NCBI GenBank assembly: GCA_016699535.1
Contig: CP064980.1
Coordinates: forward strand, 930,001-994,000
Reading direction: 5' to 3'
DNA length: 64,000 nt
Origin: Myxococcales bacterium
GTDB taxonomy: Bacteria > Myxococcota_A > Polyangia > Polyangiales > GCA-016699535
The notes beneath the pieces were generated by a model. It was not told the origin of the DNA and did no database searches. It saw only the letters and a program-made list of their open reading frames with translations. How positions within the stretch are numbered: the first letter of the stretch is position 1; the number at the start of each line of letters is the position of its first letter. Below, piece by piece: positions 53,248 to 62,026 of this stretch. The position numbers were made by a program, and so were the translations under genes.

Positions 53248-56200
53248 GTGCAAACGGCCAGCCACCGCAGCGTTCTTCAAACCCTCCCTTTGGAGCGCAT
53301 TGTCGATATTGCGAGGCAGCTTGGGGTGGGTCTGCGTGCGGAGCAAAGTCCGAGCCAAGCTTTGGATCTGGCCACGCTGCTTGAGGGCTCACAGCGCATT
53401 TCCTTTTCCGATCTGCTCGGGCTGCTTCAACGTGACGAGCTTCGCCAGCTTTGCGTGGCGCACGGACTCGATGCCGAGAGCCGCTCTCGCCCTGTGCTGA
53501 TTCAAACTTTGCTCCGCGCCCACGGCGATGAAAAATCTATTCCGCCCAAACCGCTCTTCTCCCGCTCCAACGAAAGTCGTTTTGATCCCAAACCAGGTGA
53601 TACTGTTCGATTGCGTCATCGGCAATGGCTGGTCGGGCAAGTGCACAAGCCGGACGATCCCGCGCAAGCCACGCGCCTTAAGCTCACCTGCCTTGATGAC
53701 GATCACCGCGGCGCCGAGCTCGAGGTGCTCTGGGAACTTGAACTTGGCGCCGAAGTGATCCACCCCGAATCCCAGCTGCCCGAAACGATCAGCGCGCTGG
53801 ATTCGCCGCAGCATTTTGCCGCCTATTACAACACGCTGCGCTGGCAAGGCGTCAGCGCCACCGAAGTCGATCGTTTCCAAGCGCCTTTTCGCGCCGGCAT
53901 CAAGATTCAGCCCTATCAGCTCACCCCACTGTCAAAAGCGCTATCCTTACCGCGCGCCAATCTTTTCATCGCCGATGATGTGGGCCTCGGCAAAACCATC
54001 GAAGCGGGCCTTGTGGCCCAAGAGTTGCTTCTCAGACAACGCGTCGATTTTATTTTAGTCTCAGCCCCCGCATCGTTGCTGCTGCAGTGGCAAGACGAAA
54101 TGAACAAGCGCTTTGGCCTTCGTTTTGAAGTCTTCTGCCGCGACTACATTCTCAAAAAGCGCCGCGAGCGCGGCTTTGCCATCAACCCCTGGGCCACGCA
54201 TCATCGCTTCATTATCTCCTATCCCTTGCTGCGTCGGCCGGAATACCGCGACCCCTTGTTGCAGCACATCGGCGAGCGCGCGCACAAAAGTTTGCTCATC
54301 CTGGATGAAGCGCACACGGTGGCGCCTGCCAGCGCCAGCAAGTACGCCGTTGATTCTGCCGTCACCAAAGTGGTGCGCGACATCGCCCCGCGCTTTGAAA
54401 ACCGTCTCTTCCTCAGCGCCACACCGCACAACGGCCACTCCAACTCGTTTTCAGCCTTGCTTGAGATTCTCGATCCGCAGCGTTTTTCGCGCGCCGTGCC
54501 CGTGCAGGGCCCACAAGAGCTTGCGCCCGTGATGGTGCGGCGTCTGAAAAGTGATTTACGGGAGATTATGCCCGGCCAAAAGTTCTCCGAGCGCAAAATC
54601 ATTCGCGTAGCGCTCGAAGATAAACAAGGCAGTCCGCAGATTCAGTTTGCCGACAGCGAGCCCATGCTCTTTTCGGCCGACGAAAGTCTCGCGGATCCCG
54701 CAGCGGAACTCAAACTTGCCGAGTTGCTGCGCACTTACACCGAGATTCACAAGAGGGCAGGCGTGGGCCAAGCCAAACGTCTAAGCTTAATCAACTTGCA
54801 AAAGCGCTTGCTGAGCAGTCCGGAAGCCTTTGCGCGCACTCTCGAGCTTCACGACACGCACCAAAAGCGCGCGCTCAAAAAGCACGAGCTAACGGTGGAT
54901 GCTGCCGACTTGCTGCGCAGCGGCGATGCCGAAACCGCCCAGGGCATCGATGAGCAAAGCAGCGAAGAGCTTTACGATCGCGGCCTTGAAGGCAAAGCTG
55001 CTTTGGAACAAAGCCCGAATCAAAACCTGCTTGAGCAAAGCGCCGCCCTGCGAGCAGAAATGCTTGGCCTTGCCAGAGTCCTGCGCCGTAAACCCGACAT
55101 GAAAGCTTTGGCAATAATTGCCTGGTTAAAACGCCACTGTTGTCATGAAATTGGTAAAAATTATGCCAATTTTGGCAAGCTCACTTCAGAGAACCAAGAC
55201 AAAAAATGGAGCGATCGGCGTGTGATCATCTTCACCGAATATGCCGATTCCAAACGCTACTTGCGCACGCTGCTTCAAAGTGCCTTTGAGGGCACCGAGC
55301 GCGGTGATGAGCGCCTGCTTGAGATTCACGGCGGCATGAGCGATGAAGCGCGCGAACAAACCCAATACGCGTTTAATACCAAGCCCGCCGATCATCCGGT
55401 GCGCGTGCTGCTCTGCACCGATGCCGCGCGCGAAGGGCTGAACTTGCAAGCCTTCTGCGCCGATCTTTTTCACTATGACATTCCTTGGAATCCTTCGCGC
55501 ATGGAGCAGCGCAATGGCCGCATCGATCGGCAACAGCAACCCTCGCCCGAAGTGCGCTGCCACTACTTCATCTATCCCGAGCGCAAAGAAGACCGCGTGC
55601 TGCAGACCCTGGTCAGCAAAACCGAAACCATTCGCTCCGAGCTCGGCTCTTTGGGCACTGTGGTGCTCGAGCGCATGGAGCAAAGCTTGCAACAAGGCAT
55701 TGACGAGCAAAGCGAGCAGCAGCTTGCGCTGAGCGGCGATCTAGGCGAAGCGCAAAACACCACCCGCCGCGAGCTTGAAGCCGCGCGCGAACTTAAAGCC
55801 TTGCGCAAAGAAGTCGACGAAGCCAACGGCATCTTCGAGCGCTCGCGCAAAGCTCTTGATTTTCGCGGCGCTGAACTGCGCGCAGCGCTAAACGTTGGCC
55901 TCTCCTTCAGCGACATCCCCCCGCTCGAAGAAAAAGCATCCGGCGTCTTTGAGCTGCCGGAGTTTCCGCGCGGCTGGCAAGAGACCTTGGACACCTTGCG
56001 TCCGCCCAGAGCCCGCGATCAAAGTTTCTATGAGCATCGCGCTATCTCACCAAGGCCCGTGGTCTTTGAGGCGCCCGATACCATGAGCCAAGATCAGGTG
56101 CACTTGCATCTAGAGCACCCTTTCGTCAAACGTGTACTCTCGCGCTTTTCGGCCCAGGGGCATGCCGTCCACGATCTAAGCCGCGTCTCGCTCATCGCCA

Positions 56201-56826
56201 TGCCGGACACAGCGCAAGCGCACGTGCTGGTGCTTGGCCGTTTGTCCTTGTTTGGCTCTGGCGCGGGCCGCTTGCACGACACCTTGCTTGCCGTGGCGGC
56301 GAGCTTCACCCAAAGCGAAGGGCTACACTTACCCGCCCTCGATCCTGCCGGCACTGAGACGCTTATCTCAGCAATGCGCCGCGCGCTGGGGCGCCAAACC
56401 CAGGCGCCCAAACTTCAGCCGCTCTTTTCGCAAAAGCTGTGCAACGAAGCCCCCGCGCTCTTTCGCAAGCTCTGGCCCTTGCTCAAAGACGAAGCCGATG
56501 CCGAAGCGCTCGCAGCCGAACAAAAACTTAGCGCGCGCGCCGCCCGCGAAGCCGAGATGCTGCGCGGCATTTTGCTGCGCCAAAAAAGCGCCATCGAAGA
56601 AGCCCTTGGCGGCAAACAAACACATTTTGATTTTGGCGACAGCCAAAGCGAAAAGCAGCAAGCCGAGCAGCGCGCCCAAGACCTTGCGCACCTGCGGCGC
56701 AGACTCGGTGCACTCGAAATCGAACTTGAGCACGAACCCAAAGAGCTTGCCGCCATCTACGACGTCAAGCTTCATCGCCTCGAGCCCGTTGGCTTGGTCT
56801 ATCTCTGGCCGGAGCTTGAATTATGA
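53248..56826 (+). CDS. drmD: DISARM SNF2-type helicase DrmD
   Basis: The 1,192-aa protein is a SNF2/Swi2-like ATPase with Walker A ADDVGLGKTIEAG (about 242-254), DEAH (353-356), SATPHNGH (390-397), RVIIFTEYADS and QRNGRIDRQ (about 754-762). It is the class-1 DISARM hallmark. A long C-terminal coiled region and a helical tail follow. The start GTG has no Shine-Dalgarno sequence, so it is assigned by the N-terminal residues LPLERIVDIARQLGVGL. The gene is more GC-rich than the window average. Its TGA overlaps the ATG of drmMI (ATGA). Together with drmMI it defines a class-1-type locus, here placed after A-B-C. Confidence 0.93.
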   Translation: MQTASHRSVLQTLPLERIVDIARQLGVGLRAEQSPSQALDLATLLEGSQRISFSDLLGLLQRDELRQLCVAHGLDAESRSRPVLIQTLLRAHGDEKSIPPKPLFSRSNESRFDPKPGDTVRLRHRQWLVGQVHKPDDPAQATRLKLTCLDDDHRGAELEVLWELELGAEVIHPESQLPETISALDSPQHFAAYYNTLRWQGVSATEVDRFQAPFRAGIKIQPYQLTPLSKALSLPRANLFIADDVGLGKTIEAGLVAQELLLRQRVDFILVSAPASLLLQWQDEMNKRFGLRFEVFCRDYILKKRRERGFAINPWATHHRFIISYPLLRRPEYRDPLLQHIGERAHKSLLILDEAHTVAPASASKYAVDSAVTKVVRDIAPRFENRLFLSATPHNGHSNSFSALLEILDPQRFSRAVPVQGPQELAPVMVRRLKSDLREIMPGQKFSERKIIRVALEDKQGSPQIQFADSEPMLFSADESLADPAAELKLAELLRTYTEIHKRAGVGQAKRLSLINLQKRLLSSPEAFARTLELHDTHQKRALKKHELTVDAADLLRSGDAETAQGIDEQSSEELYDRGLEGKAALEQSPNQNLLEQSAALRAEMLGLARVLRRKPDMKALAIIAWLKRHCCHEIGKNYANFGKLTSENQDKKWSDRRVIIFTEYADSKRYLRTLLQSAFEGTERGDERLLEIHGGMSDEAREQTQYAFNTKPADHPVRVLLCTDAAREGLNLQAFCADLFHYDIPWNPSRMEQRNGRIDRQQQPSPEVRCHYFIYPERKEDRVLQTLVSKTETIRSELGSLGTVVLERMEQSLQQGIDEQSEQQLALSGDLGEAQNTTRRELEAARELKALRKEVDEANGIFERSRKALDFRGAELRAALNVGLSFSDIPPLEEKASGVFELPEFPRGWQETLDTLRPPRARDQSFYEHRAISPRPVVFEAPDTMSQDQVHLHLEHPFVKRVLSRFSAQGHAVHDLSRVSLIAMPDTAQAHVLVLGRLSLFGSGAGRLHDTLLAVAASFTQSEGLHLPALDPAGTETLISAMRRALGRQTQAPKLQPLFSQKLCNEAPALFRKLWPLLKDEADAEALAAEQKLSARAAREAEMLRGILLRQKSAIEEALGGKQTHFDFGDSQSEKQQAEQRAQDLAHLRRRLGALEIELEHEPKELAAIYDVKLHRLEPVGLVYLWPELEL

Positions 56827-59800
56827 ACGATGCTGCGCGTTTCTTTCATCGGGAATGGCTCGGCATGGCCCAGCCCATCGAAGGCCTGGTCTTTAGTGTG
56901 CCCGCGCTCATCGAGTCCGAATGCTTTCAGCGCCTTGCGGCGGAAGATCATCGCGACTTTATCGCCCAGCTCGAACAAACAGATGCAAATGACAGCGAAA
57001 CAAACGCAGCAGAGCTTGCAGCCGACGGCGCCCGCCCGCTGCGCCTGCGCGATCCGCGTGACTTTTTCTGTGAGGGCCTCGGCTGGAACAATGCCGGCTA
57101 CACCGAAGAGCTGCCCGATGCTCTCTCGCTCTACATTCCCGAAGGCGGCCAGACCCTGCGCCCCACCGCCGCGCTGAAAATCCCCGACTATGCCCAGCGG
57201 CCCCAAGATCTGCGCATCTCAAGCCCGCCGTCCTATCCGCCGGCCGCCGAGCTTCGCCAGCAGTACCGCTTGCTTTACTGGGAGCTGCCTGATGGTTTAG
57301 ACCTGGATGCGCCCGAAGATCAGAGTGGCCCCTGGCTCTATCCGCCCACCCACAAGTTCGACCGCCTCTTGCGCCACTGCCGCATTCCCATCGGCGTGCT
57401 CTGCAACGGCAGCATCATTCGTTTGATCTACGCCCCGCACGGCGGCGCAAGCGGGCATTTGGATTTTCGCATCGCGCACATGGCCCAGGTGCACGGCCGC
57501 CCGCTCTTTGATGCGCTGGTCATGCTGCTTTCCGATGTGCGCATCGCAAGCGTTGCTGAAGACAAACAACTGCACAGCATCCTCGCCCGCTCGCGGCAGA
57601 TGCAAGCCGAAGTCACCACCGACCTGTCCCGGCAAATGCTGCAAGCGCTTGAGACTTTGCTCCATGCCTTTGAAGCCGCCGACGAGCGTGCGCACCACTG
57701 CTGGCTGCGTCCTATTATCGAAAGCCGCACCGAGCACGACGACCCGCTCTACGAGGCCCTGCTCACCTTTTTGCTGCGCTTGGTGGTGATTCTCTACGCC
57801 GAAGACAAAAACCTGCTCCCCTCTGCGCATCCGCTTTTTGCCGAGCACTATTCGCTCTTTGCTCTTTTCGAGCGCTTGCAAACAGAACGCGGCCGCTACC
57901 CCGACGCCATGCACCGCCGCTACAGCGCCTATCCCGGCCTGCTCGCCCTCTTTCGCGCCATCTACTTTGGCATCGAGCATGAAGATCTGCGCATTGCCGA
58001 GCACAAAGGCCAGCTCTTTGACCCCAACCGCTTTGCCTTCCTTGAAGGCTTCTCGCAAGATGCCTCGGTGCCCGTGGGCGATCCCGAAGCGCGCGCCCGG
58101 GCCACGCTGCCCACCATCGACGATGAAAGCATCTACCAAATCCTGCGCGCGCTGATTTTCCTCGACGGCGAGCGCCTTTCTTACAAGAGCTTAGAGGTCG
58201 AGCAGATTGGCTCTTGCTACGAAGCGCTGATGGGCTTTAGCGCAGAGCGGCTGATCGAAGATGCCGTGCGCATCAAACCCTCGAGCAGCGGCTTTACGCC
58301 AAGCTGGCTTAGCGTGAGCGAGCTGCTCGAAGTCAAAGCATCCCAGCGCAAAAACTTTCTCAAAGAGCACGTGGGTCTTTCTGGCGCTCGCGCCGCTGCG
58401 TTGCATAAAGACATCGCCGCCCTTGAAAAAGAGCACGCTACTGACCGCAAGACCTTGCTCGAAAAAGCCACCCTGCGCCTTAGCGAAGAGAGCACCAAAC
58501 ACACGCCCATTGCCAAAAAAGGCAGCCTCATCATCCAGCCCGGAGAAGAGCGCAAACGCACAAGCTCGCATTACACCCCGCCCGAGCTCTCCCGGCCCTT
58601 GGTCGCCCGCGCGCTTGAGCCTCTTTTGAAAGCCTTCGCCGAGCCCTCCTCCGAGCAAATCCTCTCGCTCTCGCTTTGCGATCCGGCCATGGGCTCCGGC
58701 GCCTTTTTGGTCGAGGCCACCCGCTACCTTTCAGAGCAACTGCTCTTTGCCTGGCAGCGCGAGAATCATCCCATCACCCAAAGCAAAGGCAAAGAAGACT
58801 TGATCCTCGAGGCGCGGCGCCTGGTTGCCGAGCGCTGCATCTACGGCGTTGATAAAAACCCCTTTGCTGTCGAGCTTGCCAAAATAAGCCTCTGGCTTTT
58901 GACCATGCAGCGGCAAAAACCCTTTAGCTTTGTCGATCATAATCTTAGATGCGGTGATTCGCTCGTCGGTCTGAGCTTTGAGCAAATCATTAGCTTTAAC
59001 TGGCAGCCCGAAACCCAACAAAATCTGATTTCAAGCGAACTAAAAAACATGCTCGATGAAGCCATCGAAGCGCGCCTGCGCATCACCCAAAGCGCTGAGC
59101 AGTTTAACCTTAGCTACAAAGACAAAAGCGATGCCATGCGCGATGCCGACGATGCCCTCTATCGCCTGCGTCTCATCGCCAACCTGCTCATCGGCGCCTT
59201 TTTCGATCACAAAAAGAGCAAAGAGCGCGAGAGTGAGCGCACCCGGCGTTTGGACCTCATCATCACCTGGCTTGCTGAAGGAGAGGGCTGCCGCGAGGCC
59301 TATCAAGAAATCAAAGCGCTTAGCGCTGACATAGAGCAGCGCATCAATCCCTTTCACTGGCACCTGGAATACCCCGAAATATTCTACGCCGGCCGTGTTG
59401 ATCCGCTAAGCCAAACCCAGAGCAACGAGCCCGCTTACCTTGATTGCGTGGTGGGCAATCCGCCGTTTATGGGTCAGTCGCAGATCTCGGCACGGTTTGG
59501 AGATAGCTACCGTGATTGGCTCTTTTTGATTCATCCAGGTGCCCTTGGCAAGTCAGATATAGTCGCACATTTTTTCAGAAGAGCAGATACGCTACTTGGT
59601 GAGCATGGAACTATTGGTCTTGTCTCAACAAACACAATTTCTCAGGGCGACACGCGCCGTTCTTCACTGAAAGTTCTGATCGGTGAAGGATCTGTTGTTT
59701 TCAACGCGCTTGTGTCGACTCCATGGCCTGGCGATGCAGCGGTGACCATCTCTACTGTACATTTGGCCAAAGGCGAGCCCAAAGCCTTCATGGGTGCGCC

Positions 59801-60812
59801 CATCTTAGATGCCGCTCAAGTCTCCGTCATCAACTCGCGCTTGCTTGCTGCTCCCGAGCGCCCCGATCCCGTCAAGCTCGCTGATAACGCAGAGAGTTCA
59901 TTCTTAGGCGTAAAAGTTTATGGTCAAGGTTTTGTGCTCACGCCCGAAGAACGCGATGCGCTGATTCAAAAAGATGCGCGCAATGCCGAGCGCATCTTCC
60001 CCTATCTTGGCGGCCAAGAAGTCAACACCTCTCCGACCCAAGCCTTCGATCGCTACGTCATCAACTTCGGCCAAATGAGCCTCGAACAAGCCGAAGCCTG
60101 GCCCGACCTCCTCCAAATCATCCGCGACAAAGTCAAACCCGAGCGGGATAAGCTTCGAGATAACTCGGATGGAAAACAGTTAAAAACATACTGGTGGCAG
60201 TTTGGACGTGTTGGTCCCGGCCTCTACGCCGCCATCGCCCCCCTCCAGCGCTGCCTCGTCAATTCCCAAGTGTCGAAGCACCTGATTCTAGCGTTCCAAC
60301 CTATCGAACGGGTTTTTTCTCATGCACTAAACGTCTTCGCCCTCGAAAACTACACCGCCTTCGCCATCCTCCAATCCCGCATCCACGAACCCTGGGCCCG
60401 CCTCATGGGCTCCACGCTTGAAGACAGGTTGCGCTACACCGCCTCGGACTGCTTCGAAACCTTCCCCTTTCCCAAAGCAGACCCGCACGAAACCTTCCCC
60501 GAACTCGAAGCCCTCGGCAAAGAACTCTACGAAGCCCGCACCGACTGGATGAACAAACAGGGCCAAGGCCTAACCAAACTCTACAACGCCCTAAAAGACG
60601 AGGCCCTCACAAACGACCCCACCATCACCCGCCTCAGACACCTCCACGAACACCTAGACCACGAAGTCCTCCAAACCTACGCCACCCAAACAGGCGATCC
60701 CACCTGGACCACCACAACCATTCCCCCCTACAACCAACCCAACGAAAAGATTTTTGAAACCCACACCCTCGACCATTTGTTCGCCCTCAACGAACAAAGA
60801 GCCCGGCGATGA
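56823..60812 (+). CDS. drmMI: DISARM class-1 adenine methylase DrmMI
   Basis: The 1,329-aa protein has an N6-adenine methyltransferase core. The SAM motif I is LCDPAMGSGAFLVEA (620-628). YGVDKNPFAVELAKISLWL follows, and NPPF is at 879-882. In class 1 it marks self DNA and replaces the class-2 cytosine methylase. The ATG overlaps drmD by four bases. From about 59480 to 60320 several patches are clearly lower in GC than the flanks, and from 60330 to 60780 the coding strand is strongly C-rich and G-poor, a mosaic signature in the target-recognition part. It ends overlapping sir2 (ATGA). Confidence 0.93.
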   Translation: MNDAARFFHREWLGMAQPIEGLVFSVPALIESECFQRLAAEDHRDFIAQLEQTDANDSETNAAELAADGARPLRLRDPRDFFCEGLGWNNAGYTEELPDALSLYIPEGGQTLRPTAALKIPDYAQRPQDLRISSPPSYPPAAELRQQYRLLYWELPDGLDLDAPEDQSGPWLYPPTHKFDRLLRHCRIPIGVLCNGSIIRLIYAPHGGASGHLDFRIAHMAQVHGRPLFDALVMLLSDVRIASVAEDKQLHSILARSRQMQAEVTTDLSRQMLQALETLLHAFEAADERAHHCWLRPIIESRTEHDDPLYEALLTFLLRLVVILYAEDKNLLPSAHPLFAEHYSLFALFERLQTERGRYPDAMHRRYSAYPGLLALFRAIYFGIEHEDLRIAEHKGQLFDPNRFAFLEGFSQDASVPVGDPEARARATLPTIDDESIYQILRALIFLDGERLSYKSLEVEQIGSCYEALMGFSAERLIEDAVRIKPSSSGFTPSWLSVSELLEVKASQRKNFLKEHVGLSGARAAALHKDIAALEKEHATDRKTLLEKATLRLSEESTKHTPIAKKGSLIIQPGEERKRTSSHYTPPELSRPLVARALEPLLKAFAEPSSEQILSLSLCDPAMGSGAFLVEATRYLSEQLLFAWQRENHPITQSKGKEDLILEARRLVAERCIYGVDKNPFAVELAKISLWLLTMQRQKPFSFVDHNLRCGDSLVGLSFEQIISFNWQPETQQNLISSELKNMLDEAIEARLRITQSAEQFNLSYKDKSDAMRDADDALYRLRLIANLLIGAFFDHKKSKERESERTRRLDLIITWLAEGEGCREAYQEIKALSADIEQRINPFHWHLEYPEIFYAGRVDPLSQTQSNEPAYLDCVVGNPPFMGQSQISARFGDSYRDWLFLIHPGALGKSDIVAHFFRRADTLLGEHGTIGLVSTNTISQGDTRRSSLKVLIGEGSVVFNALVSTPWPGDAAVTISTVHLAKGEPKAFMGAPILDAAQVSVINSRLLAAPERPDPVKLADNAESSFLGVKVYGQGFVLTPEERDALIQKDARNAERIFPYLGGQEVNTSPTQAFDRYVINFGQMSLEQAEAWPDLLQIIRDKVKPERDKLRDNSDGKQLKTYWWQFGRVGPGLYAAIAPLQRCLVNSQVSKHLILAFQPIERVFSHALNVFALENYTAFAILQSRIHEPWARLMGSTLEDRLRYTASDCFETFPFPKADPHETFPELEALGKELYEARTDWMNKQGQGLTKLYNALKDEALTNDPTITRLRHLHEHLDHEVLQTYATQTGDPTWTTTTIPPYNQPNEKIFETHTLDHLFALNEQRARR

Positions 60813-61984
60813 GAGAAAGAAGGGAACCTGTTGATAAGTTGTTCGTCCTTGGTGCTGGGGCTTCTCACAGCACAACGCTAAAGAAAAAGGCGGAAAACAG
60901 ATCGCCTCTCGATAAAGATTTCTGTGAGCGGATCGAGGCTCTAAAGAAGCTGCAACGGCCAGGATGGGTAAAACCAACTTCTGAACGAGTCGAGAAAGGA
61001 TGGTTAGATGCCGCTGAGTTTAAAAAATGCGGACTCGAGGAAGCCATTGTCAAACAAGTGAGCCATCTTGAGTTTATTCAAAATTTTCATTCGAGACGTC
61101 TAAAGGGAAAACGTTCTGCTGACGAATTTCTCAATGACATTGCACATCTCATTCTATGCGGTCTCAAGAGTATCAGCGAGGACCATCGCGAAACCTACAA
61201 AAAGTTCGCGAAGCACGTTTTTCCAAAGGACAAATCGAGTACGTGGAAAAACCGCGTCATTTCCTTCAACTATGACTGCATGTTCGAAAGGCATTTACTT
61301 AAACAAAACATCGGTTGCGCTCGCATATATGGAGAAGATGTCCGTACCAATCAAACCAAAAAAAAGAATCCGCGGAACAAGAACACACCGCTGGTGGTCA
61401 AATTGCATGGATCCACTAACTGGCGCTCAAACACTGAGGAATTCAAAAAGGTAATTCAAACCGCGACCGAGACTGAACCCAATGAGTCACAAAAGGAAAA
61501 CCAAACAAAAATAGACGAACCCAAAAAGGCAATTCAAACCGGGTCCAAGCCTGAACTCAATGATTCGCAAAGGGAAAACGAGGCAAAAACAAAGGCCCAA
61601 ATCCAAATGACAGTCTGGGTTGAAAACGGAATGGCGATCCCGGCCCCAGACGACAAAATTTCTCCGTGCATAGTTCCGCCTCTACCGCGCAAACCGGTGG
61701 CAAAAATAGAGGTATTTAGAAAACTGTGGGATTGGGCCTATGAGTATCTGCACGAGGCTAAGGAATTGGTTATCTGTGGTTATTCGCTTCCTGATTCAGA
61801 CGATATGGCAAAAGCAATGTTTGGCAATTTCAAAAACAGCAAACTAAAGAAAGTAACAATTGTTGATCCTGATGCGGCGATCATAAAGAAATGGCGCGAC
61901 CTTCTCCGTCGCAAAGGTGTGGCCGATGCCTCATGGGAATACCACGATGATTTCGCGCAATATGTTGAAAGCTTATCACGTTAG
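60809..61984 (+). CDS. SIR2-domain protein coupled to the DISARM locus
   Basis: The 391-aa protein has a SIR2-like NAD-binding fold: LFVLGAGASHS (GAGAS at 15-19), FNYDC (Asn154), KLHGSTNW (His200) and GYSLPDSDD (324-332). In antiphage SIR2 proteins such as ThsA, equivalent Asn and His residues hydrolyse NAD+. An Asn/Lys/Glu-rich linker (about residues 211-262) holds two 26-aa repeats. The ATG overlaps the drmMI stop by four bases, so co-expression with DISARM is probable. The gene is distinctly A/T-richer than drmD-drmMI, suggesting a separate origin. No TPR, STALD or TIR partner is fused to it. Confidence 0.87.
   Translation: MRERREPVDKLFVLGAGASHSTTLKKKAENRSPLDKDFCERIEALKKLQRPGWVKPTSERVEKGWLDAAEFKKCGLEEAIVKQVSHLEFIQNFHSRRLKGKRSADEFLNDIAHLILCGLKSISEDHRETYKKFAKHVFPKDKSSTWKNRVISFNYDCMFERHLLKQNIGCARIYGEDVRTNQTKKKNPRNKNTPLVVKLHGSTNWRSNTEEFKKVIQTATETEPNESQKENQTKIDEPKKAIQTGSKPELNDSQRENEAKTKAQIQMTVWVENGMAIPAPDDKISPCIVPPLPRKPVAKIEVFRKLWDWAYEYLHEAKELVICGYSLPDSDDMAKAMFGNFKNSKLKKVTIVDPDAAIIKKWRDLLRRKGVADASWEYHDDFAQYVESLSR
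61439..61594 (+). repeat. Two 78-bp tandem repeats in the sir2 linker
   Basis: The unit at 61439-61516 (EFKKVIQTATETEPNESQ..) and the unit at 61517-61594 (EPKKAIQTGSKPELNDSQ..) encode 26 aa each, in phase. The charged, probably coiled linker joins the KLHGS and C-terminal GYSLP parts. Confidence 0.85.
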
Positions 61985-62026
61985 AATAGGGTAAAAACGG
62001 TTGTTTGAGTTTGCTTTGATAGCAGT

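Noticed and set aside
57297..58139. 280-aa antisense open frame inside drmMI
   Set aside because: It lies wholly on the reverse of a strongly supported, GC-rich gene. No ribosome site or family motif is present.
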